Below are positions 1-7,625 of a stretch of 37,649 nucleotides of DNA, in pieces. Each line of letters opens with the position of its first letter. Within the stretch, counting starts at the first letter, position 1. The DNA is from Pseudomonas sp. Au-Pse12 (GTDB lineage: Bacteria > Pseudomonadota > Gammaproteobacteria > Pseudomonadales > Pseudomonadaceae). The translations under genes were made by a program, and so were the position numbers. The stretch is taken from the NCBI RefSeq assembly GCF_021341665.1, contig NZ_JAJTTH010000022.1:1-37649 (forward strand), written 5' to 3'. Under the pieces are notes generated by a model. It did not search any database, was not told the DNA's origin, and saw nothing but the letters and a program-made list of their open reading frames with translations.

Positions 1-820
1 CGAACGCCTGGTGTTTCCTATGCAGGAAGTGCGCAGCCTGGCTTACACCCGGCAGGCGTTCGGCCTGGTCAAAACGGCATTCAAGCAAGCCGCCAAGCTC
101 AAGATGCTTACCAGCAATCCGCTGGCCGACATGGTGTTTTCTGACTTCATCGACACGCCTATAAGGCCCAAGCCCTGCGCCCTTCGTCCGCACCAGTTGC
201 CCGAGCTGATCAAGCGTCTGTCCGCTGCCGAGGTCCGGCTGACCGCTCATTGCATGTTGCCGCTGCTGATGCTGTGCCACGGCACGCGGATCAGTGAAAC
301 CCGTCTGGCCAAGTGGCAAAACCTGAGCCTTGAAGGGGATGGGGAATGGTTCCTGCCGGCGGCCGACACCAAGACCGACAGCGACCACCGCTTACCCCTG
401 ACCCGGCACACCGTGGCTTTGCTTCAGGCCTATAGAACCCGCCAGAAACAGGCCGGTTACTCGGGCGCCTATCTGTTCCCGCGTGGTGATGGCGACCCGA
501 TCACCGACAACCAAGCCCAAGAACGAATCAGCGCTATTGCTGCAGGGGAATGGAGCAGCCACGACCTGCGAAAGATTGCCCGCAGCATGTGGCTGGACCT
601 GGGTATCGACTACTTCATTGGCGAGCTGCTGCTGAACCACGCCATGGACGACCTGCGCGCCGCGTACATCCATACCCACGCCGAAACCCTCAAGCGGGAC
701 GCCCTGGAGCGCTGGCACCTATGGCTTGAATCGCAAGGCCTCTCTTTTTTTGCCACCGAGACAGCACCGAGACACGGCGCCGTAGCGGACTCCCTCAACA
801 CCAACAACGGCGCGGCCTAG
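1..820 (+). CDS. int: Tyrosine integrase, C-terminal part (gene continues from 37192-37649)
   Basis: Site-specific tyrosine recombinase of the P4 type, expected to join phage attP and host attB DNA. This part holds the core-binding end and the catalytic domain. Base 1 completes a codon begun by the last two bases of the window, so with the N-terminal part the protein is 425 residues. Numbered on the joined protein, the catalytic set is complete: R249 (GTRISE), K277 (TKTDSD), H340 and R343 (HDLRK), H366 (LLNH) and the nucleophile Y375 (AAYIH). There is no start codon of its own with a ribosome site here; GTG at 11 is internal. The gene ends in a short Ala/Asn-rich tail and is followed after 41 bases by two small genes on the same strand. 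No attP core could be located by eye. Family assignment is confident; the target site is unknown. Confidence 0.93.
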   Translation, partial: ERLVFPMQEVRSLAYTRQAFGLVKTAFKQAAKLKMLTSNPLADMVFSDFIDTPIRPKPCALRPHQLPELIKRLSAAEVRLTAHCMLPLLMLCHGTRISETRLAKWQNLSLEGDGEWFLPAADTKTDSDHRLPLTRHTVALLQAYRTRQKQAGYSGAYLFPRGDGDPITDNQAQERISAIAAGEWSSHDLRKIARSMWLDLGIDYFIGELLLNHAMDDLRAAYIHTHAETLKRDALERWHLWLESQGLSFFATETAPRHGAVADSLNTNNGAA

Positions 821-861
821 AGCCCCGTCAACCAATCAATTACTAAGGAGGATTTTAGGAC

Positions 862-1143
862 ATGAGCAAACAACCCGTTACCCTATTGGAACTGAGTGAG
901 GATGTTTTCGGCAGTGATCTGGAACACATCAGTCAGTTGCCCCGGATGGCTGCCCGCTTGAATCACGAAATCGCTTTGACCGAGGTTCGGGAGTGGATCG
1001 AAGCAAGTCCGCTTTCAGAGCTGGACTACACGCGGTTGCGGTGGATTCTGGTAGTCCTGCGCCGGTCGAGACTGCATAGGCCGGAGCCGGTCCGGACGGC
1101 TCTTACCTGGCGGGAGCGGATCACCGGGAGGCTGAACCCATGA
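862..1143 (+). CDS. Small protein of unknown function downstream of integrase
   Basis: 93-residue protein with no family I recognise. It is preceded by a perfect Shine-Dalgarno sequence (AAGGAGG, 845-851) ten bases before the ATG, which fixes the start. The sequence is acidic in its first half and arginine-rich at the end, predicted mainly helical, with no membrane segment. Its stop overlaps the next start (ATGA at 1140), so the two genes are probably translationally coupled. Position directly behind the integrase suggests joint transcription with it, but nothing in the sequence shows a role in recombination. Confidence 0.72.
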   Translation: MSKQPVTLLELSEDVFGSDLEHISQLPRMAARLNHEIALTEVREWIEASPLSELDYTRLRWILVVLRRSRLHRPEPVRTALTWRERITGRLNP

Positions 1144-1589
1144 GCGGCATGATTGAGCAGCGAAGGTTTTCCGCTGATGAAATCTGCAAGACCTTTAGCG
1201 TGCCTTTAGAGCTTGCCACCGTGACGGGTAACGCCAAGGAGAAGAAGGCCGCCACCAAGCGGCAGCAGAAGCGCCGGGAGAAGCTGAAAGAGCAGGGCGT
1301 TAAGGAGTTTTCGCCCAAGTTCTGGCCGGGTGTGCTGGCCATGCTCGACAACTCTCGAACGGTTCGCGGCGGCTGTGACGGGCCGTACTCAGTTGAGGAA
1401 TACATTGTCGCCCTGGTGCGCGAGGATGCGGCCCGGCTGGAAGGTCAGATAGCAGACGCGCAGCGCTACCCGTGCAACCAATGCGGCAAGACACTGCCCA
1501 CGGGTTGCGGCGGTGCCTTCAAGGGCGAGCTTGCGTGCCTGCACACTCCGGCAGCCTGGAAACTGAGGATTCCAACTGTCGATGCGTGA
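1140..1589 (+). CDS. Unknown protein with C-terminal CxxC zinc-like motif
   Basis: 149-residue protein, overlapping the preceding stop by four bases. The first half is very basic (a KEKKAATKRQQKRREKLKEQ stretch around residues 33-52), suggesting nucleic-acid contact. The C-terminal third contains a CNQC pair followed by two further cysteines (TGCGG and ELACLH), an arrangement compatible with a small zinc ribbon. I do not recognise a named family. Two copies of the dispersed GTGACGGGTAAC motif lie in this gene, one inside (1221-1232) and one across its stop codon (1586-1597). It is the last gene before the terminator at 1715. Confidence 0.68.
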   Translation: MSGMIEQRRFSADEICKTFSVPLELATVTGNAKEKKAATKRQQKRREKLKEQGVKEFSPKFWPGVLAMLDNSRTVRGGCDGPYSVEEYIVALVREDAARLEGQIADAQRYPCNQCGKTLPTGCGGAFKGELACLHTPAAWKLRIPTVDA

Positions 1590-1714
1590 CGGGTAACGCC
1601 ATGGTCAAATTCGGTTGGACGTCGGTTGGCTGTACTTGCTTGGCCCAGTTCCGTACCTTTTTGTTCATCGTGGCGTGTTTGCGTTCACGGCCCTAACAAT
1701 CAATTTCACCCCGA

Positions 1715-1744
1715 AGCCCTGGCAGCCATCTGCCGGGGCTTTTT
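1715..1744 (+). terminator. Strong intrinsic terminator upstream of lysis genes
   Basis: An 11-bp stem (1715-1725 with 1730-1740, one G-U pair) closes a CCAT loop and is followed by a T run. It separates the integrase-side genes from the late lysis/structural block. Because a Q-type antiterminator gene lies upstream on the circle (35702), this terminator is a plausible antitermination target. Bases 1590-1763 otherwise hold no gene that I can see. Confidence 0.85.
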
Positions 1745-1763
1745 GCTGTCTGGAGCCTGGCAA

Positions 1764-2018
1764 ATGAACAGATTCACACGGGCGAAGCTCGCCATGGTCG
1801 CCCTGGTGCTTTTGTTCGCCTCGGCCTGCCGAAACGCCAAGGCGGAAACGGTAGAGCGGGCACTGATAGTGCCCCCGGCGACGTATGCCGGCGCAACGCT
1901 CTTTGGTGCGCCTGTTACCAGCGTGACGCAATGGGTAATGCTGCTTTATGGCCTGTCCTTGTTCGCCTGGCATATCAAAACCAAGTGGTTGGCCAAGAAG
2001 CCGGAGGCTCAAGGATGA
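1764..2018 (+). CDS. Putative holin
   Basis: 84-residue small membrane protein at the head of the lysis cassette. Two hydrophobic segments are visible, residues about 9-22 (MVALVLLFASA) and 57-70 (WVMLLYGLSLFAW), with a basic C-terminus (KTKWLAKK), which fits HP1/P2-like holins of about 80 residues. A LFASAC stretch near the N-terminus could alternatively be a lipoprotein signal, so topology is uncertain. The stop codon overlaps the endolysin start (ATGA at 2015). The role, timed opening of the inner membrane, is inferred from position and membrane segments rather than from a decisive motif. Confidence 0.68.
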   Translation: MNRFTRAKLAMVALVLLFASACRNAKAETVERALIVPPATYAGATLFGAPVTSVTQWVMLLYGLSLFAWHIKTKWLAKKPEAQG

Positions 2019-2503
2019 AGCTGCCACGCGGCCTAGTGCTGCCACTTGCGGCCGGCTTTATGCCGGTCCTGTTGGCCCTGGTGATGTTCTTCGAAGGGTG
2101 CCGGCTTACTGCCTATCAGGACGGCGCCGGAGTCTGGACGATCTGCTACGGCCACACCCTGGGCGTGAAGCGCGGCGACGTTGCCACAGTAGGCCAGTGC
2201 ATGGCCTGGCTGCAGCAGGATCTGCAGGCGTCCATAAGCGCCGTTGACAAGCGCTTGAAGCCCGATGTTGGCTGGCTCTGTCGCGTGGCCAATGTCGATT
2301 GGGTGTTTCAGTTCGGCGAGACGCGCTATCGCCGTTCTACGTTGCTGGCTCGCTTCAATGCCGGCGACCGCTACGGGGCCCCTGATGAGTTCTTGCGGTG
2401 GGTCTACGTTGACGGCAAGGACTGCCGCCTGGCCGCGTCCAACTGCGGCGGCGTTGTCACTCGGGCCCAGGTGCGGCGAGAGCTGTGCCTCGCTGCGCCA
2501 TGA
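2015..2503 (+). CDS. SAR endolysin, lysozyme (GH24) family
   Basis: 162-residue muramidase that cleaves peptidoglycan. The N-terminus is a weakly hydrophobic signal-anchor-release segment (residues about 7-26, rich in A, G and L) placed directly before the catalytic triad. The triad follows the E-8-D-5-T pattern: E27, D36 and T42. Cysteines at 29 and 44 next to the active site could take part in disulfide control, as known for some SAR lysozymes. It overlaps the holin upstream and the 49-residue gene downstream (ATGA at 2500). A SAR enzyme is secreted through the host Sec route in inactive, tethered form and freed when the membrane loses its potential. Confidence 0.92.
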   Translation: MKLPRGLVLPLAAGFMPVLLALVMFFEGCRLTAYQDGAGVWTICYGHTLGVKRGDVATVGQCMAWLQQDLQASISAVDKRLKPDVGWLCRVANVDWVFQFGETRYRRSTLLARFNAGDRYGAPDEFLRWVYVDGKDCRLAASNCGGVVTRAQVRRELCLAAP

Positions 2504-2649
2504 GGGTGCAGCGCTATCAAGTTCGATTCACTGACGGCCGGGCCGCGACTGTCCTCGACATGGACGGCGAGGCACCGGCCGCCGTCATTGCGTGGCTCTC
2601 GACCTACTTCCGGCCGGGCCTTGTGCAAGAGGTTGTCCATGTCACTTAA
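2500..2649 (+). CDS. 49-residue protein of unknown function in lysis cassette
   Basis: A short frame starting at the ATG that overlaps the endolysin stop (ATGA) and ending in TAA at 2647-2649, overlapping the Rz start at 2639. It is not hydrophobic and has no signal. The tight overlaps on both sides support it as a real coding unit in the lysis operon. Function unknown. Confidence 0.55.
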   Translation: MRVQRYQVRFTDGRAATVLDMDGEAPAAVIAWLSTYFRPGLVQEVVHVT

Positions 2650-3097
2650 CCCCCTGGTCGCTGCTGTAAGCGGCCTTGTTGTCGTTTCGGCGCTCTGGTT
2701 TGCCGATCATTCAATCATGGTCCGTGACGCTGCCTTGAAGGAAGCTCGCGACCGTTCCGACCAGATCGACGAATTGACCCGATACAGCGACAGCCTGCAG
2801 CAGGTGGTCAGTGATCGCGCCGAGCTGCAGGACCGGCTGACCGATATCAGCCGGGCAAGTCAGCAAGTGCTGACAGTCCTTGACGGGCAGACCGTCTTAA
2901 TCAATCGCAACATGTCCGAGCTTAAGCGCAATGACAAAGCAATCTTTGACTACCTGGGCAGTCCTGTCCCTGTTGCTATCGGGCTGCGGTACGCAAGACC
3001 TGAAACAACCGATCCCGCAGCCTACCGCGCCGCTGCCGCAGGTGTGCAGCCTGGTGCCGTGTCGTCTGCCGGGGCGTCCGCCGCTGGCTCTCACTGA
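2639..3097 (+). CDS. Rz: i-spanin (Rz-like)
   Basis: 152-residue inner-membrane spanin subunit. It has a single N-terminal membrane segment (residues about 5-23) and then a long charged helical, coiled-coil stretch (about 30-100), followed by an Ala/Pro-rich tail. With the overlapping o-spanin it is expected to bridge and fuse inner and outer membranes in the last step of lysis. The ATG at 2639 is chosen because the hydrophobic segment begins just behind it; the frame is open further upstream but that part lies inside the endolysin and the 49-residue gene. The 3' third of the gene also encodes Rz1 in another frame. Confidence 0.85.
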   Translation: MSLNPLVAAVSGLVVVSALWFADHSIMVRDAALKEARDRSDQIDELTRYSDSLQQVVSDRAELQDRLTDISRASQQVLTVLDGQTVLINRNMSELKRNDKAIFDYLGSPVPVAIGLRYARPETTDPAAYRAAAAGVQPGAVSSAGASAAGSH

Positions 3098-3203
3098 GTC
3101 GGCTTACACCGCGCTCGATGAGGCGGAAGACGCCTTGACCAAGTGCGCCGCCCAGGTGCTGGACTGCATCCAGAAACAAGCAGCCGCAGGGGGTCAGCGG
3201 TGA
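2931..3203 (+). CDS. Rz1: o-spanin lipoprotein (Rz1-like), overlapping Rz
   Basis: 90-residue outer-membrane lipoprotein. The signal is clear: a basic start, a hydrophobic run and the lipobox LLSG-C with C19 as the lipidated residue. A proline-rich stretch (PIPQPTAPLP) follows, as is usual in Rz1. It begins inside Rz in another frame, shares 167 bases with it and runs 106 bases past the Rz stop. That is intermediate between fully embedded and separate spanin pairs. Its stop overlaps the GTG start at 3200. Confidence 0.88.
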   Translation: MTKQSLTTWAVLSLLLSGCGTQDLKQPIPQPTAPLPQVCSLVPCRLPGRPPLALTESAYTALDEAEDALTKCAAQVLDCIQKQAAAGGQR

Positions 3204-3502
3204 GTGGATTCCGCGAGATAGAAAAGCGGATCAGGCGCCGGCTTAAAAGGGCCAAGGCATCTGGATACTTATCCGGCTTCGAAGTGTTTTTTGTTGAGAA
3301 GCTTCTGTCGAGGGCCTGCTGCATGCGGGCCAGGGTTCGCAAGATGCATGACGAAGCCTATCGGCGTGCTGTGCAAGAACTGCTGAACGCTGAAAGTATT
3401 TTCTGGCTTAAGGCCCTCTATCAACGGGAGTTGCGCCGCAATGCCACCAAGAGCGAAACGCCCGTGCCGGTCCCCCATGTGTCCGGGCAAGACGCAGAGT
3501 GA
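3200..3502 (+). CDS. Unknown protein between spanins and HNH nuclease
   Basis: 100-residue basic protein starting at GTG 3200, which overlaps the Rz1 stop. Arg/Lys-rich helical segments (EKRIRRRLKRAKAS; RARVRKMHDEAYRRAV) suggest a nucleic-acid or structural helper role, but I recognise no family. The last 62 bases overlap the HNH gene in another frame. An upstream in-frame start at 3143 would lie within Rz1, so the GTG is preferred. Confidence 0.6.
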   Translation: MSGFREIEKRIRRRLKRAKASGYLSGFEVFFVEKLLSRACCMRARVRKMHDEAYRRAVQELLNAESIFWLKALYQRELRRNATKSETPVPVPHVSGQDAE

Positions 3503-3809
3503 CCACGGCTACTGTGATGCTCATGCACACCTGGCCAGCGGCTGGAGCCGCCCAGGTCGAGGCACTGCAGAGCAGCGCGGCTATGACTGGGCATGGCGCA
3601 AGAAGCGGGCCGCTGTCCTCAAGCGGGACCGTTACCTGTGCCAGTGCGAAAACTGCAAAGGTTGCCGCCTTCCGGCGTCGGAAGTTGACCACGTAATACC
3701 TAAACACCTGGGTGGAACGGATGATTTTTACAATCTGGCAGCGATAAACAGCGACTGCCACCGCCTGAAAACGCAGCGCGAGGCCCTGGCGGCGCGTCTG
3801 CGAACGTGA
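3441..3809 (+). CDS. HNH endonuclease
   Basis: 122-residue HNH nuclease of the kind encoded next to HK97-type terminases and needed with terminase for cutting at cos. The core EVDHVIPKHLGGTDDFYNL...CHRLK carries the HNH residues (DH pair, central N, final H) at residues about 80-112. Cysteine pairs (RYLCQCENCKGC and SPMCPG...GYCDAH) probably bind structural zinc. Position directly before the small terminase gene matches the usual order HNH-terS-terL-portal-protease-capsid. Confidence 0.92.
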   Translation: MPPRAKRPCRSPMCPGKTQSDHGYCDAHAHLASGWSRPGRGTAEQRGYDWAWRKKRAAVLKRDRYLCQCENCKGCRLPASEVDHVIPKHLGGTDDFYNLAAINSDCHRLKTQREALAARLRT

Positions 3810-3834
3810 GCGGAAAAACGTCAAAAAATCGTCG

Positions 3835-3900
3835 AAAATCCGAAAAAGGGGAGGGGGGGTGAAAATCTCTGCAGCTTTTCGCCTTCTCCACCGATCGCCC
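3835..3900 (+). other. Candidate cos (packaging cut) region
   Basis: The 156-base gap between the HNH gene and terS holds an unusual purine tract (AGGGGAGGGGGGG, 3847-3859) followed by TGAAAATCTCT. From memory, a G-run followed by AAATCTCT is common at this place in phages with HNH and P27-type terminases, where cos lies. The overhang cannot be read from the sequence alone. No gene is seen in 3810-3965. Confidence 0.4.
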
Positions 3901-3965
3901 AGCCTTTTTCTTACAGCCGCGAAATTAAAAAAAATCGATTTTTGGGAAAACAGGGGGCTTGATCA

Positions 3966-4445
3966 ATGGGAAGGCCCGCAAAGCCAACCGCGCTAAAGAT
4001 GCTCCAGGGCAACCCGGGCAAGCGAAAGCTCAACAAAGAAGGCCCCGCGCCGGACCCGCTGGCCGAAGTGCCGGAGGTGCCAGGCTGGCTTGGCGAGTGG
4101 GGCGCCGAGGCCTGGGAAATGGCCGCGCCCTGGTTGACCAAGGCCGGGATCATGACCCGAACCGACACCCACAACCTGGCCGCCTTCTGCGCGGCTTACC
4201 AGCGGTGGCGCGACGCAGAAGCTGAGGTCGCCACTGTCGGCGTTACCGTAACGGACAAAAAAGGGGTTCTGAAAAAGAACCCCGCTTGCACGGTGATTAA
4301 CGAGTCGTTGCGCCAGATGGCCACCTTTGGCAGCGCGCTGGGGCTCGACCCTGCAAGCCGTGCGCGCCTGACTGGTGGAGGTGGGAAAGAGAAACCCGAG
4401 AACCCGTTCCTTTTGATCAAGGGAGGCAGGGCCGCCGCGAAGTGA
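3966..4445 (+). CDS. terS: Terminase small subunit (P27 family)
   Basis: 159-residue DNA-recognition subunit of the packaging motor. The N-terminus GRPAKPTALKMLQGNPGKR is the hallmark of the P27-type small terminase family. A helical core follows (AEAWEMAAPWLTKAGIMTRTD...AFCAAYQRW). Length is typical. A purine-rich AGGGGG lies about ten bases before the ATG. The large subunit starts ten bases after the stop. A GTTACCGTAAC site lies inside (4242-4252). Confidence 0.92.
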   Translation: MGRPAKPTALKMLQGNPGKRKLNKEGPAPDPLAEVPEVPGWLGEWGAEAWEMAAPWLTKAGIMTRTDTHNLAAFCAAYQRWRDAEAEVATVGVTVTDKKGVLKKNPACTVINESLRQMATFGSALGLDPASRARLTGGGGKEKPENPFLLIKGGRAAAK

Positions 4446-4454
4446 GTTAACCCC

Positions 4455-6194
4455 ATGGCCAGCTACCCGAGCGTAAACGGTGCGAACAAGTACGCCCGGG
4501 ACGTGGTGGCGGGGAAGATCCCGGCGGGCAAGTGGGTCCGCAAGACCTGCCAGCAGCATCTAGACGACCTGGCGGCATCGAAGAAACGCGGCTTTCGGTG
4601 GACGTTCGACCGTGACCGCGCTGAGGCTGTTTGTGAGTTCGTCCAGTTGCTGCCCCATGCAAAGGGCAAGTGGGCCGGGCAGAAAGAGCTGATCAGGCTG
4701 CAGCCCTGGCAGCTGTTTATCTTCTGCGCGATTTTCGGATGGGTCGATAAGAAGACCCGGCGGCGCCGATATCGCGAGGTCTACATTGAAGTGCCGCGCA
4801 AGAACGGCAAGAGCGTCAAGGCGGCCGGCGTGGGGCTGTTCATGCTGTGTATGGACGGCGAGTTTGGTGCCGAGGTGTATTGCGGCGCGACCACCGAGCG
4901 GCAGGCCTGGGAGGTGTTCAAGCCGGCGCGCCAGATGGTCAGGCGCACCCCGCAACTGATCGAGGCGTTCGGCATTCAGGTTGCAGCTAAAAACCTGTCG
5001 ATCACGGACGACGAAAGCAAGTTCGAACCGCTGATTGGCGACCCTGGCGACGGGCAGTCGCCGAGCTGCGCCCTGGTCGATGAGTTCCACGAACACCAGA
5101 CGGCGGCGCTCTATGAAACCATGCTGACCGGTATGGGCGCCCGTGAGCAGCCACTGATGTTCGTCATTACCACGGCGGGCTACAACATCGCCGGTCCGTG
5201 CTACATGCAGCGTAACCAGCTGATCGACAAGCTGAACGGCACCGTTCCGAATGATGAACTTTTCGGGATCATCTACACAATCGACGAGGACGACGATTGG
5301 AAAGACCCGGCTGCGCTGCGCAAGGCAAACCCGAATTACGGCATATCGGTTGACGCTGAGTTTCTGCGCAAGCGGCAGTTAGACGCCATCCGTTACCCGT
5401 CACGGCAGAACGCTTTTAAAACAAAGCATCTGAATATTTGGGTGAGTGCCAAACAGGCCTGGCTAAACATTGCCGACTGGGAGGCCTGCGGCGATCCAAC
5501 GTTGACCCTTGACCAGTTCCTGGGCAAGCCCTGCTGGGTCGGTGTTGACCTGGCCAGCAAATCGGACATGACCGCCGTGGCCCTGGTGTTCCGTGACAAG
5601 GTGGAGCTTGTCGCCGGCAGCGGCAAGCTGGTGGACCGCTGGACGGTGTTCTGCCGGTCCTACTTGCCAGAGGGGGCCATTGAGCGGGCCGGGCCGAACA
5701 AAGACGCCTATCAGGCTTGGGCGAACGCCAATCACCTGGAGCTGTGCGACGGCGAGGAAATGGACTTTGACTTGGTGCGCGATGACATCGCGGATCTGTC
5801 GCAAATGTTCGACATTCAGGAAATCGCTTACGACAAGTGGCGGGCCACTCAGTTGGCCCACCAGCTGCTTAAGGATGGCGCGGAGGTGGTCGAGGTTGGC
5901 GGCGGTATTGCCACCATGAACTTGCCTATGCGCGAGCTTGAAGCGGCCTTGCTGTCGCGTCGGTTCCGCCATTCCTGTGACCCGGTGTTGACCTGGCAGG
6001 CCGGCAACGTGGTTACACGCGAATACAAGGGCTGTTTGACCCCGCAGAAGGCCGACGAAGGCAAGACCAACTTGCGCAAGATTGACGGCCTGGTGGCTGT
6101 CCTTATGGCCATGTCGCGGGCGCTGCTGACGGATGCGCCGAGAGACGCAACCCTTTCTGAACACCTTGAATCCCACGGGATACGGACACTTTAA
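4455..6194 (+). CDS. terL: Terminase large subunit (HK97-like)
   Basis: 579-residue packaging ATPase-nuclease. Walker A is PRKNGKS (residues 114-120) and Walker B with the catalytic acid is ALVDEFHE (206-213, D209/E210). The C-terminal RNase-H-fold nuclease shows GVDLASKSD with D365 and AYDKW with D460 as likely metal ligands. The protein translocates DNA into the prohead and cuts it; this family usually works on cos-type genomes. Length and the order terS-terL-portal are standard. One GTTACCCGTCAC site sits at 5392-5403. Confidence 0.96.
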   Translation: MASYPSVNGANKYARDVVAGKIPAGKWVRKTCQQHLDDLAASKKRGFRWTFDRDRAEAVCEFVQLLPHAKGKWAGQKELIRLQPWQLFIFCAIFGWVDKKTRRRRYREVYIEVPRKNGKSVKAAGVGLFMLCMDGEFGAEVYCGATTERQAWEVFKPARQMVRRTPQLIEAFGIQVAAKNLSITDDESKFEPLIGDPGDGQSPSCALVDEFHEHQTAALYETMLTGMGAREQPLMFVITTAGYNIAGPCYMQRNQLIDKLNGTVPNDELFGIIYTIDEDDDWKDPAALRKANPNYGISVDAEFLRKRQLDAIRYPSRQNAFKTKHLNIWVSAKQAWLNIADWEACGDPTLTLDQFLGKPCWVGVDLASKSDMTAVALVFRDKVELVAGSGKLVDRWTVFCRSYLPEGAIERAGPNKDAYQAWANANHLELCDGEEMDFDLVRDDIADLSQMFDIQEIAYDKWRATQLAHQLLKDGAEVVEVGGGIATMNLPMRELEAALLSRRFRHSCDPVLTWQAGNVVTREYKGCLTPQKADEGKTNLRKIDGLVAVLMAMSRALLTDAPRDATLSEHLESHGIRTL

Positions 6195-6196
6195 CC

Positions 6197-6430
6197 ATGA
6201 CTTTCAACGAGAAAGCACGGGCCTTGCTGAGCAAGGCCCGCGTAGGACTCTGCGCGCTCGGGCGCTGGGCGGCAGATCGCGTGACCGATTCGGCCGGTGT
6301 TGTGGGCCTTGGATTGCTCGGGCGCGGGCTTTGGCTGGAGTTCGGCGAATCCTGGGCGCTTATGGTCGTGGGAGCGGTGCTGATGGCGTTGGCTGTTGTT
6401 TCTGCAGTACGGGGGGAGACTGATGTTTAA
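6197..6430 (+). CDS. Small membrane protein between terL and portal
   Basis: 77-residue protein with a basic N-terminus and two hydrophobic stretches (GVVGLGLLGRGLWL, residues about 33-46, and ALMVVGAVLMALAVVSAV, about 54-71). It starts two bases after terL and overlaps the portal start by eight bases. Small proteins at this place are frequent in HK97-type genomes but their role is not established. No family recognised. Confidence 0.65.
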   Translation: MTFNEKARALLSKARVGLCALGRWAADRVTDSAGVVGLGLLGRGLWLEFGESWALMVVGAVLMALAVVSAVRGETDV

Positions 6431-7625
6431 ACGCATGCTCTCGCGCAAGAGCGCCGGCAGTGCTGCGCTGGACACCCCGGAGAAGATCGCCAAGGCCCTG
6501 GGGCTGGACTACTCGGCCTTTGCTGGCCAGCAGCTTACCCCGCGCCGGGCCATGCACCTTGTGACGGTTTTTAGCTGTGTGCGGGTGCTGGCCGAAGGGG
6601 TGGGGATGCTGCCCTGCAAGCTGTTCAAGAAAAACGGGCGTGTTCGTCTTCCTGACCATGAGCACCCCGTCGGCCGGCTGCTGTACATCCAACCCAATGA
6701 ATACATGACCCCCCAGGAGTTTTGGGAACTGCTGGTGGTGTGCCTGATGCTGCGGGGCAACTTCTATGCCTACAAGGTCGTTGTAGCCGGCAAGGTGCAG
6801 GAGCTGCTGCCAATCGACCCCGGCGCGGTTCGGCCCCGCCTGACTGAGGACTGGCAGCTGGTCTATGACGTCACTTGGCGCAACGGCGAAACCGAGACGC
6901 TGACACAGGCGGAAATCTGGCATGTACGGCTGTTCACCCTGGACGGCATCACGGGGCTTAACCCGGTTTCCTATGCGCGGCAATCCATTGCCCTGGGGCT
7001 CTCGACCGAAGAACACGGCGCCCAGCTGTTCAGCAATGGCGCGGTAACAAGTGGCGTGCTGACCACTGAACAGAAGCTGACAGACGAGTCTTTCAGCCGA
7101 CTGAAAACGCAGTTCAACGAGGAGCACGCCGGCCTGAGCAATGCGCATAAGCCGATGATTCTGGAAATGGGCCTGCAGTGGAAGCCGGTAAGCCTGAACC
7201 TTGAGGACAGCCAGTTTCTGGAAACCCGCAAGTACCAGCGCGCCGAGGTCTGCGGTCTGTTCCGGGTGCCCCCGCACATGATTGCGGACCTTGAAAAAGC
7301 CACGTTTTCGAACATCGAACAGCAGGGCGCGGGGTTCCTGAATTACTCCCTGGTGCCAATTCTGACCCGTGTTGAGGGACGGGTTCGGGTCGGCTTGCTC
7401 AAGCCGGAAGAACAGCTAACCCACTTCGCCAAGTTCAACACCAGCGCCCTGCTGCGCGGCGACCTGAAGTCGCGCATGGAGGCCTACGGCAAGGGCATCC
7501 AGTGGGGCATGTGGTCGCCCAATGACTGCCTTGAAAAAGAGGACGAGAACCCCCGCGAAGGCGGCGACGTGTACCTGACCCCGATGAACATGACGACCAA
7601 CCCCGAGGCAGCCAATGGAGATTAA
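6423..7625 (+). CDS. Portal protein (HK97 family)
   Basis: 400-residue portal that forms the dodecameric DNA gate at one capsid vertex. Family signals include the N-terminal AMHLVTVFSCVRVLAEGVGMLP, the mid-protein GLNPVSYARQSIALGLSTEEHGAQLFSNGA region and the FRVPPHMIAD...SNIEQQ segment. The ATG at 6423 follows a strong GGGGGAG ribosome site, so the longer frame from 6396 is not preferred. The 3' end overlaps the protease start by eleven bases. Confidence 0.95.
   Translation: MFKRMLSRKSAGSAALDTPEKIAKALGLDYSAFAGQQLTPRRAMHLVTVFSCVRVLAEGVGMLPCKLFKKNGRVRLPDHEHPVGRLLYIQPNEYMTPQEFWELLVVCLMLRGNFYAYKVVVAGKVQELLPIDPGAVRPRLTEDWQLVYDVTWRNGETETLTQAEIWHVRLFTLDGITGLNPVSYARQSIALGLSTEEHGAQLFSNGAVTSGVLTTEQKLTDESFSRLKTQFNEEHAGLSNAHKPMILEMGLQWKPVSLNLEDSQFLETRKYQRAEVCGLFRVPPHMIADLEKATFSNIEQQGAGFLNYSLVPILTRVEGRVRVGLLKPEEQLTHFAKFNTSALLRGDLKSRMEAYGKGIQWGMWSPNDCLEKEDENPREGGDVYLTPMNMTTNPEAANGD

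Noticed and set aside
1590..1714. Possible tRNA or attP remnant
   Set aside because: No cloverleaf or TTCGAAxCC arm could be formed. A CAATCAATT match between 833 and 1697 is too short to claim an att site.
6360..7277. 305-codon open frame on the minus strand
   Set aside because: Antisense to the portal gene; no ribosome site or family.
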